DNA from: Candidatus Woodwardiibium gallinarum
Lineage (GTDB): Bacteria > Bacillota > Clostridia > Oscillospirales > CAG-382
Assembly: GCA_904419545.1 (NCBI GenBank)
Contig: CAJFRY010000001.1
Coordinates: forward strand, 124,001-188,000
DNA length: 64,000 bases
Direction of reading: 5' to 3'
The translations under genes were made by a program, and so were the position numbers. Positions 9,118 to 17,632 of this stretch are shown piece by piece (position 1 is the stretch's first letter; each line of letters opens with the position of its first letter). The notes under the pieces are model-generated. The model made no database searches, was not told the DNA's origin, and saw only the letters and a list, made by a program, of their open reading frames with translations.

Positions 9118-9434
9118 TGACCTTTTCGTATGTAAAATAAAATGGAAAATGATTTTTCGGGAAAACATACTTCCATACGCTTTTGTTCGTCTGCTGGCCT
9201 GTATTTGTGTGAGAAGACGAAGATTTGGCTCTAATATGCAGGGAAAATGGTATGAAGCCATTTTTGCCGCTGCGCTGCAAGCCGCGGTTTGCTGATGCGA
9301 AAAATCCACAACAAATATGGGAGCGACAAAAGGCCATTCGTATTATTTTCCGGTTCGGAAAGGCGTTCAGCTACTTGCGCATTTATCGGTCGGATGAGAC
9401 GATCGCTCTGATACATTGTTTCTGCCGCAGTTAA
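9118..9434. other. Gene-free stretch with no recognised content
   Basis: About 320 bases between the orphan gene and the convergent terminator. It is AT-rich for its first 70 bases. Short open frames exist (for example 9225-9434 on +) but none has a ribosome-binding site or a recognisable product. I see no tRNA, repeat or riboswitch in it. Confidence 0.5.
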
Positions 9435-9477
9435 AAGAGACCAAAAACCTCCGCATGATTTTGTTCATGCGGAGGTT
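9435..9477 (-). terminator. Intrinsic terminator of the minus-strand ireB region
   Basis: Arms AACCTCCGCATG (9446-9457) and CATGCGGAGGTT (9466-9477) form a 12-bp perfect stem. On the minus strand the stem is followed by TTTTTGG and further T residues, so it ends transcription coming from the gene at 9522-9809. Confidence 0.85.
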
Positions 9478-9521
9478 CTGTTGTTTGCGGATAACCGGCT
9501 GCCCCGGCTTCCTTTATGATT

Positions 9522-9809
9522 TTACTTGTTGCGCAGCTCGCGGTCGAGCCAGATCGTACCGATTTCAAACGCATCGTAAAAGCTCTTTTTTTCACATTGC
9601 TTGATGACTTTTTCGTTGAAACCGAGGTCATCGTCCGTGCGCTGAATCTGTACGAGCACCTTGGAGGCGACATTCAGATCGCCCTCCTTCCTCGTTTCGA
9701 GGATGTTCATAAACAGGATGGCTTTATCCTCCGGGTCGCCGTAAAACAGGTATTGACCCTGACGGACGAGCGGCTTTCCTTTATACAGAAGCGGTTTGAT
9801 ATCGCTCAA
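9522..9809 (-). CDS. Conserved small protein encoded with IreB, function unknown
   Basis: A 95-residue protein with no membrane segment or metal motif; it begins MSDIKPLLYKGKPLVRQG and includes GDPEDKAILFMNIL and DLNVASKVLVQIQRTD. The start is TTG at 9809, supported by AAGGAAGGG 5 bases upstream. It begins 14 bp after ireB and is followed by a terminator, so it is the last gene of that transcript. In many Firmicutes the gene after ireB is ruvX; this is not RuvX. I cannot assign a function. Confidence 0.75.
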   Translation of the reverse strand: MSDIKPLLYKGKPLVRQGQYLFYGDPEDKAILFMNILETRKEGDLNVASKVLVQIQRTDDDLGFNEKVIKQCEKKSFYDAFEIGTIWLDRELRNK

Positions 9810-9823
9810 TATTACCCTTCCTT

Positions 9824-10078
9824 TCAGAGCTTGATATAATTTTTAACCAATGAGCGCAGCAATTCGTCGCGGTCGATCCTGCGGATGAGCGCCCGCGCAT
9901 TGTTATAGTTGGTGATGTAGGTTGGGTCTTCCGACAGGATGTAGCCGACGATCTGATTGATCGGGTTGTAGCCCTTCTCTTTGAGCGAGTCATACACACT
10001 TTGGAGAATGTTGTGCATCTCCTTCTCCGACTCGTCCTTGAGGCTGAACATGATCGTTTTGGAAGCGTTGTCTTTCAT
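9824..10078 (-). CDS. ireB: IreB family regulatory phosphoprotein (UPF0297/DUF965)
   Basis: An 84-residue protein with the family signature: a threonine-containing N-terminus (NASKTIMFSL), KEKGYNPINQIVGY and a basic tail (ARALIRRIDRDELLR). In Enterococcus faecalis IreB is a substrate of the PASTA kinase IreK and the phosphatase IreP and affects cephalosporin resistance. The start is set at 10078: GGGAGAG lies 6 bases before this ATG, giving the usual family length, while the longer frame from 10138 adds an untypical hydrophobic stretch. A PASTA kinase and PP2C phosphatase are encoded 24 kb away in this window. Confidence 0.9.
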   Translation of the reverse strand: MKDNASKTIMFSLKDESEKEMHNILQSVYDSLKEKGYNPINQIVGYILSEDPTYITNYNNARALIRRIDRDELLRSLVKNYIKL

Positions 10079-10159
10079 TTTCATCTCTCCCATCTGCCAT
10101 ATGATACCACAAAACCAACAAAATAGCAATAGCTGCACTGAAACTTTTTTGCTCGATGC

Positions 10160-12559
10160 TCAGGCACGCAGTGTAATACCCTTCTCGCTTTCCAGACGGC
10201 GGAGAATCTTAGTCACCGCGGCGTCGACCTCGCTGTCGTTCATCGTTTTATCGGGCAGGCGGAAGCTGAGCCGGAAGGCCACGCTTTTCTTACCGTCAGC
10301 CACGCCCTTTCCGGTGTAGACGTCGAACACCGTCACGCCGCAGAGCGATTTGCCCGCATAGCTGCGAATAGCGTCCTCCACCACTCCTGCCTCCGTTGCA
10401 ACGTCCATTACCAGTGCAAGGTCACGCTCGACAGCAGGGTAGACGGGCAGCGGTCTGTATTCCCATTCGGTCTGCGCAGCGGCAAACAACGCTTTGGTCG
10501 AAAGGACGGCGGCGTATACGTCACCCGGCAATTCAAAATTGTCGCACACGGCGGGATGGAGCTGCCCGAAACGGCCGAGCAGCGCTTTGCCGGCATAAAC
10601 GGCAGCGCATCTGCCGGGATGGAAGTAGGGTACCGACGCCTCCGCTTCGAAACGCAACGCGTCTATGTGCAGCGTATCTGCAAGCGCAGCGATATATCCC
10701 TTTAAGTCGTAAAAATCGCCGCTGCCGTAAAAGCCGCAGACAAGCTGCTTTTCCTCGTTAGAGAAAAGGTCGGAAGGCGTCGACGCATCGGGCTTGGCGT
10801 AAATCGTCGCGTTTTCAAACAATGCGCAGGAGGGGATGCGGTGACTGCGGTTATAAGCCAGCGCACCCAGCAGCGAGCCGACAGCCGTCGTGCGCATGAC
10901 TGATGTATCATCTCCCAGCGGGTTCAGCAGACGGATGCCGTCGCGCAGCGGGTCGTCGGACGCAAGCGCGAGCTTATCATAGAGCTTCGGGGAAATGAAG
11001 GAGTAGGTATAAGTCTCATAAAAGCCAAGCCCGGTCATCACAGCGTTCAGACGCGTGCAGAATTTTTGGTAGGCGCTTTCGCCGCCCTCCGTCACGCAGC
11101 CGGCGAATCGGGTGGCGGGGATTTTATCAAACCCGTACAGCCGAACAACCTCCTCGGCGATGTCGGCGGTGTTGACGATGTCGCCGCGGTAGGGCGGTAC
11201 AATCATACGGCCGTCGCCGTCAAAGCGGAAAAAGAGCTTTTCAAGGAGTGCACGCATTTCTGTCTCGCTCAAAGCAATGCCGAGCAGTGCATTGATTTTT
11301 TGATAATCAAAGTCGACCGTGCGCTCGCCGATGTCGGTATTGCAGACGTCGATCGTGCCGTCGATTACCGTACCGGCGCCGAGAAGCTCGACCAGCTCGC
11401 AGGCGCGGTCGAGTGCCGGCATCGTCGTACAGGGCGGTATACCCTTTTCGTATCGGCGTGAGGCGTCTGTGCGCAGACCGACCGCACGCGAGGTGCGGCG
11501 GATCGACGAACGGCTGAAATTGGCGCTTTCAAAAATAACGGTTACGGTCTTGTCGGTGATCTCCGAGTTTTCACCGCCCATGATGCCCGCCAGTGCGACC
11601 GGCTTTTCGCCGTCTGCAATGCAGAGCATATCGGTTGTCAACTCGCGGACGTTTCCGTCAAGTGTGGTAATCTTTTCGCCGGCAGCCGCCTTACGGATGA
11701 CAATGGAGCCGGAGGAAATGTATGAAGCGTCGAACGCGTGCATTGGCTGGCCGTATTCCAGCATCACATAGTTCGTAATATCAACGATGTTGTTGATCGG
11801 GCGGATGCCACAGGCGCGCAGCCGTGCACGCATCCACAGCGGAGACGGCGCGATCCGCACGTTTTTCACCGCGCGCGCGGTGTAGCGCGGGCAGAGCTCC
11901 GGCTCCCTGACGGTCACGGAGAGACGGCGCTCAATGCTATCACCGTCGCCGGCGGTATGTACCTTCGGTTCGTCATACACCAGCGGCAGCCCGGTGGACG
12001 CCGCCGTTTCGCGCGCGATCCCGAGCAGAGCCAGACAGTCGGGTCGGTTGAAGGTCAGCTCGAAATCTACGACCGTGTCGCGGAGGCTGAGCACGTCGCG
12101 GATGTCGTCACCGGGCTTGCAGGGCTCCTGCATGATGAAAATGCCGTCTTCGATTGCATAAGGGAAATCGTGTACCGTAAGTCCAAGCTCGGACAGCGAG
12201 CAGAGCATCCCCTCCGAGATCACGCCGCGCAGCTTGCCGGACTTGATGACCTTGCCGCCGGGCAGCTTGGCACCGTTGAGGCAGACGGGGACGAAGTCGC
12301 CCGCGTGCACGTTCTGCGCGCCGGTGACGATTTGCAGCGGCTTTTCGCCGCCGACGTCCACCATACAGATCACGAGGTGGTCGGAATCGGGGTGGGGGGT
12401 AACGCTGTCTATTTTTCCGGCGACGACGTTTTCGATGTCCTCGCCGAGTTTTTCTATCGTTTCGACCTTGGTGCCGGTGCTCGTCATCAGCTCGGCGTAA
12501 TCGCGGTCGGGCATATCAAATTTTACATAGTCTTTCAGCCAGTTGAGTGAAACTTTCAT
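10160..12559 (-). CDS. pheT: Phenylalanine--tRNA ligase beta subunit
   Basis: This is the large non-catalytic subunit of the (alpha beta)2 PheRS, needed for tRNA binding and editing. The 799-residue length is normal for the bacterial type. It carries an N-terminal tRNA-binding domain (near residues 40-150, with HPDSDHLVICMVDVG), the B3/B4 editing region, the B5 domain (EEVVRLYGFDKIP) and a C-terminal anticodon-binding domain (YPAVERDLALVMD). pheS lies immediately upstream with 33 bp between, an operon arrangement. No T-box is seen before either gene. Confidence 0.98.
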   Translation of the reverse strand: MKVSLNWLKDYVKFDMPDRDYAELMTSTGTKVETIEKLGEDIENVVAGKIDSVTPHPDSDHLVICMVDVGGEKPLQIVTGAQNVHAGDFVPVCLNGAKLPGGKVIKSGKLRGVISEGMLCSLSELGLTVHDFPYAIEDGIFIMQEPCKPGDDIRDVLSLRDTVVDFELTFNRPDCLALLGIARETAASTGLPLVYDEPKVHTAGDGDSIERRLSVTVREPELCPRYTARAVKNVRIAPSPLWMRARLRACGIRPINNIVDITNYVMLEYGQPMHAFDASYISSGSIVIRKAAAGEKITTLDGNVRELTTDMLCIADGEKPVALAGIMGGENSEITDKTVTVIFESANFSRSSIRRTSRAVGLRTDASRRYEKGIPPCTTMPALDRACELVELLGAGTVIDGTIDVCNTDIGERTVDFDYQKINALLGIALSETEMRALLEKLFFRFDGDGRMIVPPYRGDIVNTADIAEEVVRLYGFDKIPATRFAGCVTEGGESAYQKFCTRLNAVMTGLGFYETYTYSFISPKLYDKLALASDDPLRDGIRLLNPLGDDTSVMRTTAVGSLLGALAYNRSHRIPSCALFENATIYAKPDASTPSDLFSNEEKQLVCGFYGSGDFYDLKGYIAALADTLHIDALRFEAEASVPYFHPGRCAAVYAGKALLGRFGQLHPAVCDNFELPGDVYAAVLSTKALFAAAQTEWEYRPLPVYPAVERDLALVMDVATEAGVVEDAIRSYAGKSLCGVTVFDVYTGKGVADGKKSVAFRLSFRLPDKTMNDSEVDAAVTKILRRLESEKGITLRA

Positions 12560-12592
12560 AATCCTGTAAGCGCTGCCTTTCTTCCATAAATA

Positions 12593-13612
12593 TCAAAACT
12601 GCGAAAGAAAACGGACGTCGTTTTCAAAAAACAGCCGCATATCGTTGATGTTGTAGCGCCGCATCGCCACGCGCTCGATGCCCATTCCGAACGCAAAGCC
12701 GGAATAGACCTCCGGGTCGATGCCGCAGCTTGCCAGCACGTTGGGATGAACCATGCCCGCGCCGAGGATCTCGATCCAACCTTCGCCCTTGCACAGCCGG
12801 CAGCCCTTGCCGCCGCAGACGAAGCAGGAGACATCTACCTCCGCGCTCGGCTCGGTGAACGGGAAGTTGTGCGGGCGGAAGCGTGTGCGCGTCTCTTCGC
12901 CGAACAGGCTGCGCGCAAACAGGTCGAGCGTGCCCTTCAGGTCGGCCATTGTAATGCCCTTGTCGACGACCAGTCCCTCGACCTGATGGAACATCGGCGA
13001 GTGCGTCGCGTCTACGTCGTCCGAACGGTAAACGCGGCCGGGCGAAATGACGCGGATGGGCGGCGTTTTGCCCGTCATCGCGCGGATCTGCACAGGCGAG
13101 GTCTGCGTGCGCAGCAGCGTGGTTTCGTCTATGTAAAACGTGTCCTGAAAGTCGCGCGACGGATGGTCGGCGGGTGCGTTGAGCGCATCAAAGTTGTTGT
13201 AAGCGCTCTCGATTTCCGGTCCCTCCACGACCGTAAAGCCCATCCCGATAAAAATCTCGCGGATGCGGTTCTCCACCGTGTGCAGCGGATGCAGACGGCC
13301 GCAGGCTTTTTCGCGTCCGGGCAGGGTCACGTCGAGCTTTTCCGACGCCAGCCGTGCTTCGAGCGCCGCGCGCTTGAGCGTAGCCGCTTTGTCGGCAATG
13401 GCTGCTTCCAGCTCGCCGCGAACGGCGTTTGCCAGCTCTCCGACCTCCCGGCGGGCTTCCGGTTCCAGCGCGCCCATGCCGCGCAGGATGGCGGTAAGCT
13501 GTCCCTTTTTGCCCGAATATTTTACACGTGCGGCTTCCAGCTCTGCCTCCGACGAAGCGCCGGCGATCTCCGAAAGCGCCTCAGCCGATATTCTCTTGAG
13601 TTCTTCTTTCAT
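12593..13612 (-). CDS. pheS: Phenylalanine--tRNA ligase alpha subunit
   Basis: This is the catalytic subunit of PheRS, which activates phenylalanine. The 339-residue protein has an N-terminal coiled coil and class II aminoacyl-tRNA synthetase motifs: motif 1 around HPLHTVENRIREIF, motif 2 in RVISPGRVYRSDDVDATH, and motif 3 in FAFGMGIERVAMRRY. A cysteine-containing segment (CFVCGGKGCRLCKGEGW, near residues 269-285) is typical of many Gram-positive PheS proteins. It is followed by pheT and preceded by rpoD with a 51-bp gap. Confidence 0.98.
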   Translation of the reverse strand: MKEELKRISAEALSEIAGASSEAELEAARVKYSGKKGQLTAILRGMGALEPEARREVGELANAVRGELEAAIADKAATLKRAALEARLASEKLDVTLPGREKACGRLHPLHTVENRIREIFIGMGFTVVEGPEIESAYNNFDALNAPADHPSRDFQDTFYIDETTLLRTQTSPVQIRAMTGKTPPIRVISPGRVYRSDDVDATHSPMFHQVEGLVVDKGITMADLKGTLDLFARSLFGEETRTRFRPHNFPFTEPSAEVDVSCFVCGGKGCRLCKGEGWIEILGAGMVHPNVLASCGIDPEVYSGFAFGMGIERVAMRRYNINDMRLFFENDVRFLSQF

Positions 13613-13663
13613 AGCCTGATTACAGCATTCCTTTCCGAAACATCTTTGGTTGGTATATGCGGC

Positions 13664-14767
13664 TTATTCCAGATAGTCCTTCAGGCGTTTGGAACGGCTG
13701 GGATGCCGCAGCTTGCGCAGCGCCTTCGCTTCGATCTGACGGATGCGTTCGCGTGTGATCTCGAACACTTTGCCGACCTCCTCCAGCGTGCGCGGGCGGC
13801 CGTCTTCCAGCCCGAAGCGCAGCTTCAGGACGCTCTCTTCACGCGGGGTGAGTGTGTGCAGGACCTCCAAAAGCTGCTCGCGCAGCATCATATAGGAAGC
13901 CGCATCCTGCGGGGCGGGGGTGTTGTCGTCGGCAATGAAGTCGCCGAGGTGGCTGTCCTCCTCCTCGCCGATCGGCATTTCGAGCGAGACCGGCTCCTGT
14001 GCGATTTTAAGAATTTCGCGTACTTTTTCCACCGGCATTCCCATCTCCTGGCTGATTTCCTCGCCGGTCGGTTCACGGCCCAGCTCCTGCAATAGCTGGC
14101 GGGACACGCGCAGCACCTTGTTGATTGTTTCCACCATATGCACGGGGATGCGGATGGTGCGCGCCTGGTCGGCGATGGCTCGGGTAATGGCCTGACGGAT
14201 CCACCATGTCGCATAGGTGGAAAATTTATAGCCCTTGCCGTAGTCGAATTTCTCCACTGCCTTCATCAGGCCGAGATTGCCCTCCTGGATCAGATCGAGG
14301 AAGAACATCCCGCGGTTGACGTACCGTTTTGCAATGCTGACGACCAGACGAAGATTGGCTTCGACCAGCTGCTTTTTCGCCTCCTCGTCGCCGAGAGACA
14401 TCTTATAGGCCAATTCCAGTTCCTTGTCGGCGGAAAGCAGGGGTACCTTGCCGATGTCCTTGAGATACATACGCACTGGGTCGTCAATTGTTACACCCTC
14501 CTGCAGCAGCATCTCCTCTACTTCCTCGGGAGATTCATCGATGTCATCAGGCAGCAGGTCCTCGTCCGGGATATCGAAGGTGGCCGTCTCCAGATCGTTG
14601 GTGACCTCGATGTTGTTTTCCTCCAGCGTCTCATAGATTTTTTCGATCTGCTGGATCGAACAGTCAGCCGAGTCGATGACCTCCATGATCTCCGAAGCGG
14701 CGATGCCGTTCTTTGCTTTCCCACGCTCGATAAGGCTGTCGAGAATTTTTTTAAAGTCCTGTTCCAC
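13664..14767 (-). CDS. rpoD: RNA polymerase primary sigma factor (SigA/RpoD)
   Basis: This is the vegetative sigma factor, giving the RNA polymerase its -10/-35 promoter specificity. The 367-residue protein has region 1.1 at the N-terminus, region 2 with the -10 recognition helix ([17 protein letters not shown]), region 3 ([12 protein letters not shown]) and region 4 with the -35 helix-turn-helix ([19 protein letters not shown]). Length matches the Bacillus SigA form, without the long insertion of proteobacterial RpoD. It lies directly downstream of dnaG, the classical macromolecular-synthesis pairing. Confidence 0.98.
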   Translation of the reverse strand: MEQDFKKILDSLIERGKAKNGIAASEIMEVIDSADCSIQQIEKIYETLEENNIEVTNDLETATFDIPDEDLLPDDIDESPEEVEEMLLQEGVTIDDPVRMYLKDIGKVPLLSADKELELAYKMSLGDEEAKKQLVEANLRLVVSIAKRYVNRGMFFLDLIQEGNLGLMKAVEKFDYGKGYKFSTYATWWIRQAITRAIADQARTIRIPVHMVETINKVLRVSRQLLQELGREPTGEEISQEMGMPVEKVREILKIAQEPVSLEMPIGEEEDSHLGDFIADDNTPAPQDAASYMMLREQLLEVLHTLTPREESVLKLRFGLEDGRPRTLEEVGKVFEITRERIRQIEAKALRKLRHPSRSKRLKDYLE

Positions 14768-14812
14768 TGTGTTTTACCGTTCCTTTCCTGTTTGCAAAGG
14801 GGATATATGTTT

Positions 14813-16609
14813 TTATGCTTCGCCGCCGTCTCCGGGGCGCGTTTTTTTCTGCCGTTTGAGCCGGATGTATTCCTCGAGTGCGTCTTGCGGGTTTTCTTCC
14901 ATTCTTTCGTTGAACGCAATTCTTTGGCGCTCGGTTTTCAGCGCGCCGACCAGTGAACCCACATCGTCCGGCATCACGGAAAGCAGTCGGTCATGCTTTG
15001 CCATCAGCCGCGCCAGCGCCGAAATCTCTTCGGGGGTTAAGGCGCCGTCCTTGGACAGGACGACTTCCGTGCCGTCGGAAAATTCCTCCGCAAAGGTGGT
15101 GAACACCTTCCGGCCGAATGCGGTGAGAAAGTCGTCCTCCGACAGCGACTTGCAGGCTTCGGCCGCAAGTGCGGGGTTGGATAGCATACAGGCCAGAAGC
15201 CGCTCTTCAAGCAGGGCGCCGGTAGCATAGGTGAGCCGGTCACGATTGATTCGGTCGCCGTAGCCGAGGGTCGCGTTCACCGTCTGGCGCCGGCGCTCGG
15301 CCTTTTGCTTTTCCTCCGCCTTTTTCGCCTTTTTCGCTGCGTCCTCCGAGAGCGCGGCTGCGGATATGCCGGTTTTTTCCGCCATCCGCGCAATGTAAAC
15401 TTCGCGCTCACTTTTGGAATAAATGTCCGCAGCCAGCGTGGTCAGCTCGTCGATCGCGCGCAGCTTTTCGTCGGGGATGGAGAGCGAATAGCGGTTCAGG
15501 ATCTCGTCGATACGGAAATCCACCTGTCCGGCGGACGCATCCAGCCGGCGGCGGAAGGCGTCGGCGCCGAACTTCTTGATATACTCGTCGGGATCTTTCA
15601 CCTCGGTCCCGAGGTCGATAACCTTGGCCGACACGCCGACCTGCGTAAACAGATTGATGGCTTTCATCGTCGCGTTCCGTCCTGCTTTGTCAATGTCGTA
15701 GGCAAGATAAACCGTTTTGACAAACCGTGACATCGTACGCACCTGATCGGCGGTGATTGCCGTACCCTGCGTGGCGACGGCGTTGTCGAAGCCCGCCTGC
15801 TGGAGCGCAATGGCGTCAATCGGGCCTTCGCAGACGATCAGACTGCCCGCCTCCGAACGTTTGGCGAAATTCATCCCGAAGATGACTTTGCTTTTTTTGA
15901 ATGCGGGCGTATCGGAGGTATTGACGTATTTCCGCTCGTCCTTTTCGTTCAGCCGCCTGCCTGCAAAAGCAACGACCTCGCCGTTGAGATCGAAAATCGG
16001 AAAAATCACACGATTGCGGAACACATCGTAGGGGTGCCCCTTTTGGGAAATCCCGCACAAAAACGCGGCCTTCAGTTCTTCGTCCGTGTAGCCCTTGGCC
16101 GTCAGCCGGCTGTGCAAAAAATCCCAACTGTCGGGAGCGTAGCCGATGCCAAAGCGCCGAATCGTCTGTTCGGTGAGCCGCCGCTGTTCCGTCAGATACG
16201 CACGCGCCTGTGCGCCGGACGGGCTTTGAAGCGCGGCGTAAAACAGGCGGGCCGCCTCACGGTTACAGTCAAGCACGCGTTCGCGCTTGACCGTTGGCCT
16301 GCCGCTGTCGTCATGCCGTTCCTCCAACGGAACGCCGGTGCTGCGCGCGAGGAATTCCACGGCGCCGGGGTAGTCCAGCCCCTCCGCGCGCATAATGAAG
16401 CTGAACACGTCGCCGCCCGCTCCGCAGCCAAAGCAGTAAAAGCTGTTTGTCTGCGGAAAAACGGTGAACGACGGCGTTTTTTCGTTGTGGAACGGACACA
16501 GGCCGACGACGTTGCTGCCCGCTCGCTTAAGGCGGACGTATTTGCCGACGACATCTTCAATTTCACTGCGGCGTTTGACTTCTTCTATAAATTCCCGCGA
16601 AAAAGGCAA
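14813..16609 (-). CDS. dnaG: DNA primase
   Basis: DnaG makes RNA primers at the replication fork. The 598-residue protein has an N-terminal CHC2 zinc-binding domain (CPFHNEKTPSF near residues 38-48, then CFGCGAGGD), a catalytic TOPRIM domain with VCEGPIDAIALQQAG and YDIDKAGRNA, and a more variable C-terminal helicase-binding domain. It is followed by rpoD after 45 bp and preceded by the HD hydrolase gene, all on the minus strand. Confidence 0.98.
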   Translation of the reverse strand: MPFSREFIEEVKRRSEIEDVVGKYVRLKRAGSNVVGLCPFHNEKTPSFTVFPQTNSFYCFGCGAGGDVFSFIMRAEGLDYPGAVEFLARSTGVPLEERHDDSGRPTVKRERVLDCNREAARLFYAALQSPSGAQARAYLTEQRRLTEQTIRRFGIGYAPDSWDFLHSRLTAKGYTDEELKAAFLCGISQKGHPYDVFRNRVIFPIFDLNGEVVAFAGRRLNEKDERKYVNTSDTPAFKKSKVIFGMNFAKRSEAGSLIVCEGPIDAIALQQAGFDNAVATQGTAITADQVRTMSRFVKTVYLAYDIDKAGRNATMKAINLFTQVGVSAKVIDLGTEVKDPDEYIKKFGADAFRRRLDASAGQVDFRIDEILNRYSLSIPDEKLRAIDELTTLAADIYSKSEREVYIARMAEKTGISAAALSEDAAKKAKKAEEKQKAERRRQTVNATLGYGDRINRDRLTYATGALLEERLLACMLSNPALAAEACKSLSEDDFLTAFGRKVFTTFAEEFSDGTEVVLSKDGALTPEEISALARLMAKHDRLLSVMPDDVGSLVGALKTERQRIAFNERMEENPQDALEEYIRLKRQKKTRPGDGGEA

Positions 16610-16648
16610 ATACTGCTCACCTCCCCTCGATCGAGCCTGCTTTGCGCG

Positions 16649-17632
16649 TTATTTGTGCTGCCAGGTTTTCGGCACGAACAGCTCCTCGAACAGCGCCAGC
16701 GCATAGCGGTCGGTCATGCAGGCAATGTAGTCGCAGATCGAGCGTTCGACGCCGTCTTCTTCAATGTTCGCCTGGTATTCGGGCGGAAGCTTGTCCGGCT
16801 GCTTTCGAAAATATTCGTAGATGTGTTCGATCATATCCGCAACCTTTGAGTCCTCGCTCTTGGCTGCGGAATTGAAATATACGTTTTCAAACATAAAGCT
16901 GCGCAGCTTCATCGTCGCCTCCCAATGCGGTTCGGTCATTCCGATGTCGCCGTCGGTGCCGTAGGCAATAACGGCATTGACCATTGTCGAAATGCGCTTG
17001 GAATGCGTGTCCCCGAGAATCTCCGTCAGGTCGCGCGGCAGATCGCCGGCTTTCAGGATACCGGCGCGTATGGCGTCGTCGATGTCGTGGTTAATGTACG
17101 CGATGCGGTCGGCGTATTTGATAAGCTGCCCCTCCAGCGTCGACGCGCGGTTTGCACCGGAATGGTTGAGCATCCCGTCGCGCACCTCGACGGTGAGGTT
17201 GAGATTTTCCAGCTTATCGGCCACGCGCAGGCTTTGCTCGTAATGGCGGAATCCGTTCGGGCAGAGGCGGTCCAGCGCGCGTTCGCCCGAGTGGCCGAAC
17301 GGCGTGTGGCCCAGATCGTGTCCGAGCGCGGCGGCTTCGGTCAGATCTTCGTTGAGCCGCAGCGCACGCGCCAGTGTCCGCGCAATCTGCGTGACCTCCA
17401 GCGTATGGGTCAGACGCGTGCGGTAATGGTCGCCCTCCGGCGCGAGGAAAACCTGCATCTTATGCATCAGCCGCCGGAAGGACTTGGAATGGATGATCCG
17501 GTCGCGGTCGCGCATAAAATCGGTACGAACGGGGCAGGGGCGCAGCGGCTTGAGCCGTCCCGCCGAATTTTCGGATAGGAAGGCTCGTTCACACAGCGTG
17601 TTTCGTTCGTTGGCGTAAACCGTTTCCTTCAT
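16649..17632 (-). CDS. dGTPase-like HD-domain deoxynucleotide triphosphohydrolase
   Basis: The protein (327 residues) belongs to the Dgt branch of HD hydrolases, which split dNTPs into nucleoside and triphosphate. The opening NERNTLCERAFLSENSAGR and CPVRTDFMRDRDRIIHS match the family. Metal ligands are in RLTHTLEV and GHDLGHTPFGHSGE, and a later HDIDD fits the last part of the metal site. Genes of this type commonly precede dnaG in Firmicutes, as here. The substrate nucleotide is not fixed by sequence. Confidence 0.9.
   Translation of the reverse strand: MKETVYANERNTLCERAFLSENSAGRLKPLRPCPVRTDFMRDRDRIIHSKSFRRLMHKMQVFLAPEGDHYRTRLTHTLEVTQIARTLARALRLNEDLTEAAALGHDLGHTPFGHSGERALDRLCPNGFRHYEQSLRVADKLENLNLTVEVRDGMLNHSGANRASTLEGQLIKYADRIAYINHDIDDAIRAGILKAGDLPRDLTEILGDTHSKRISTMVNAVIAYGTDGDIGMTEPHWEATMKLRSFMFENVYFNSAAKSEDSKVADMIEHIYEYFRKQPDKLPPEYQANIEEDGVERSICDYIACMTDRYALALFEELFVPKTWQHK

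Noticed and set aside
13613..13663. T-box riboswitch before pheST
   Set aside because: Only 51 bases separate rpoD and pheS, too short for a T-box, and no T-box sequence is visible.
12746..14095. 449-codon plus-strand frame opposite pheS and rpoD
   Set aside because: Antisense shadow over two essential genes, without motif or start signal.
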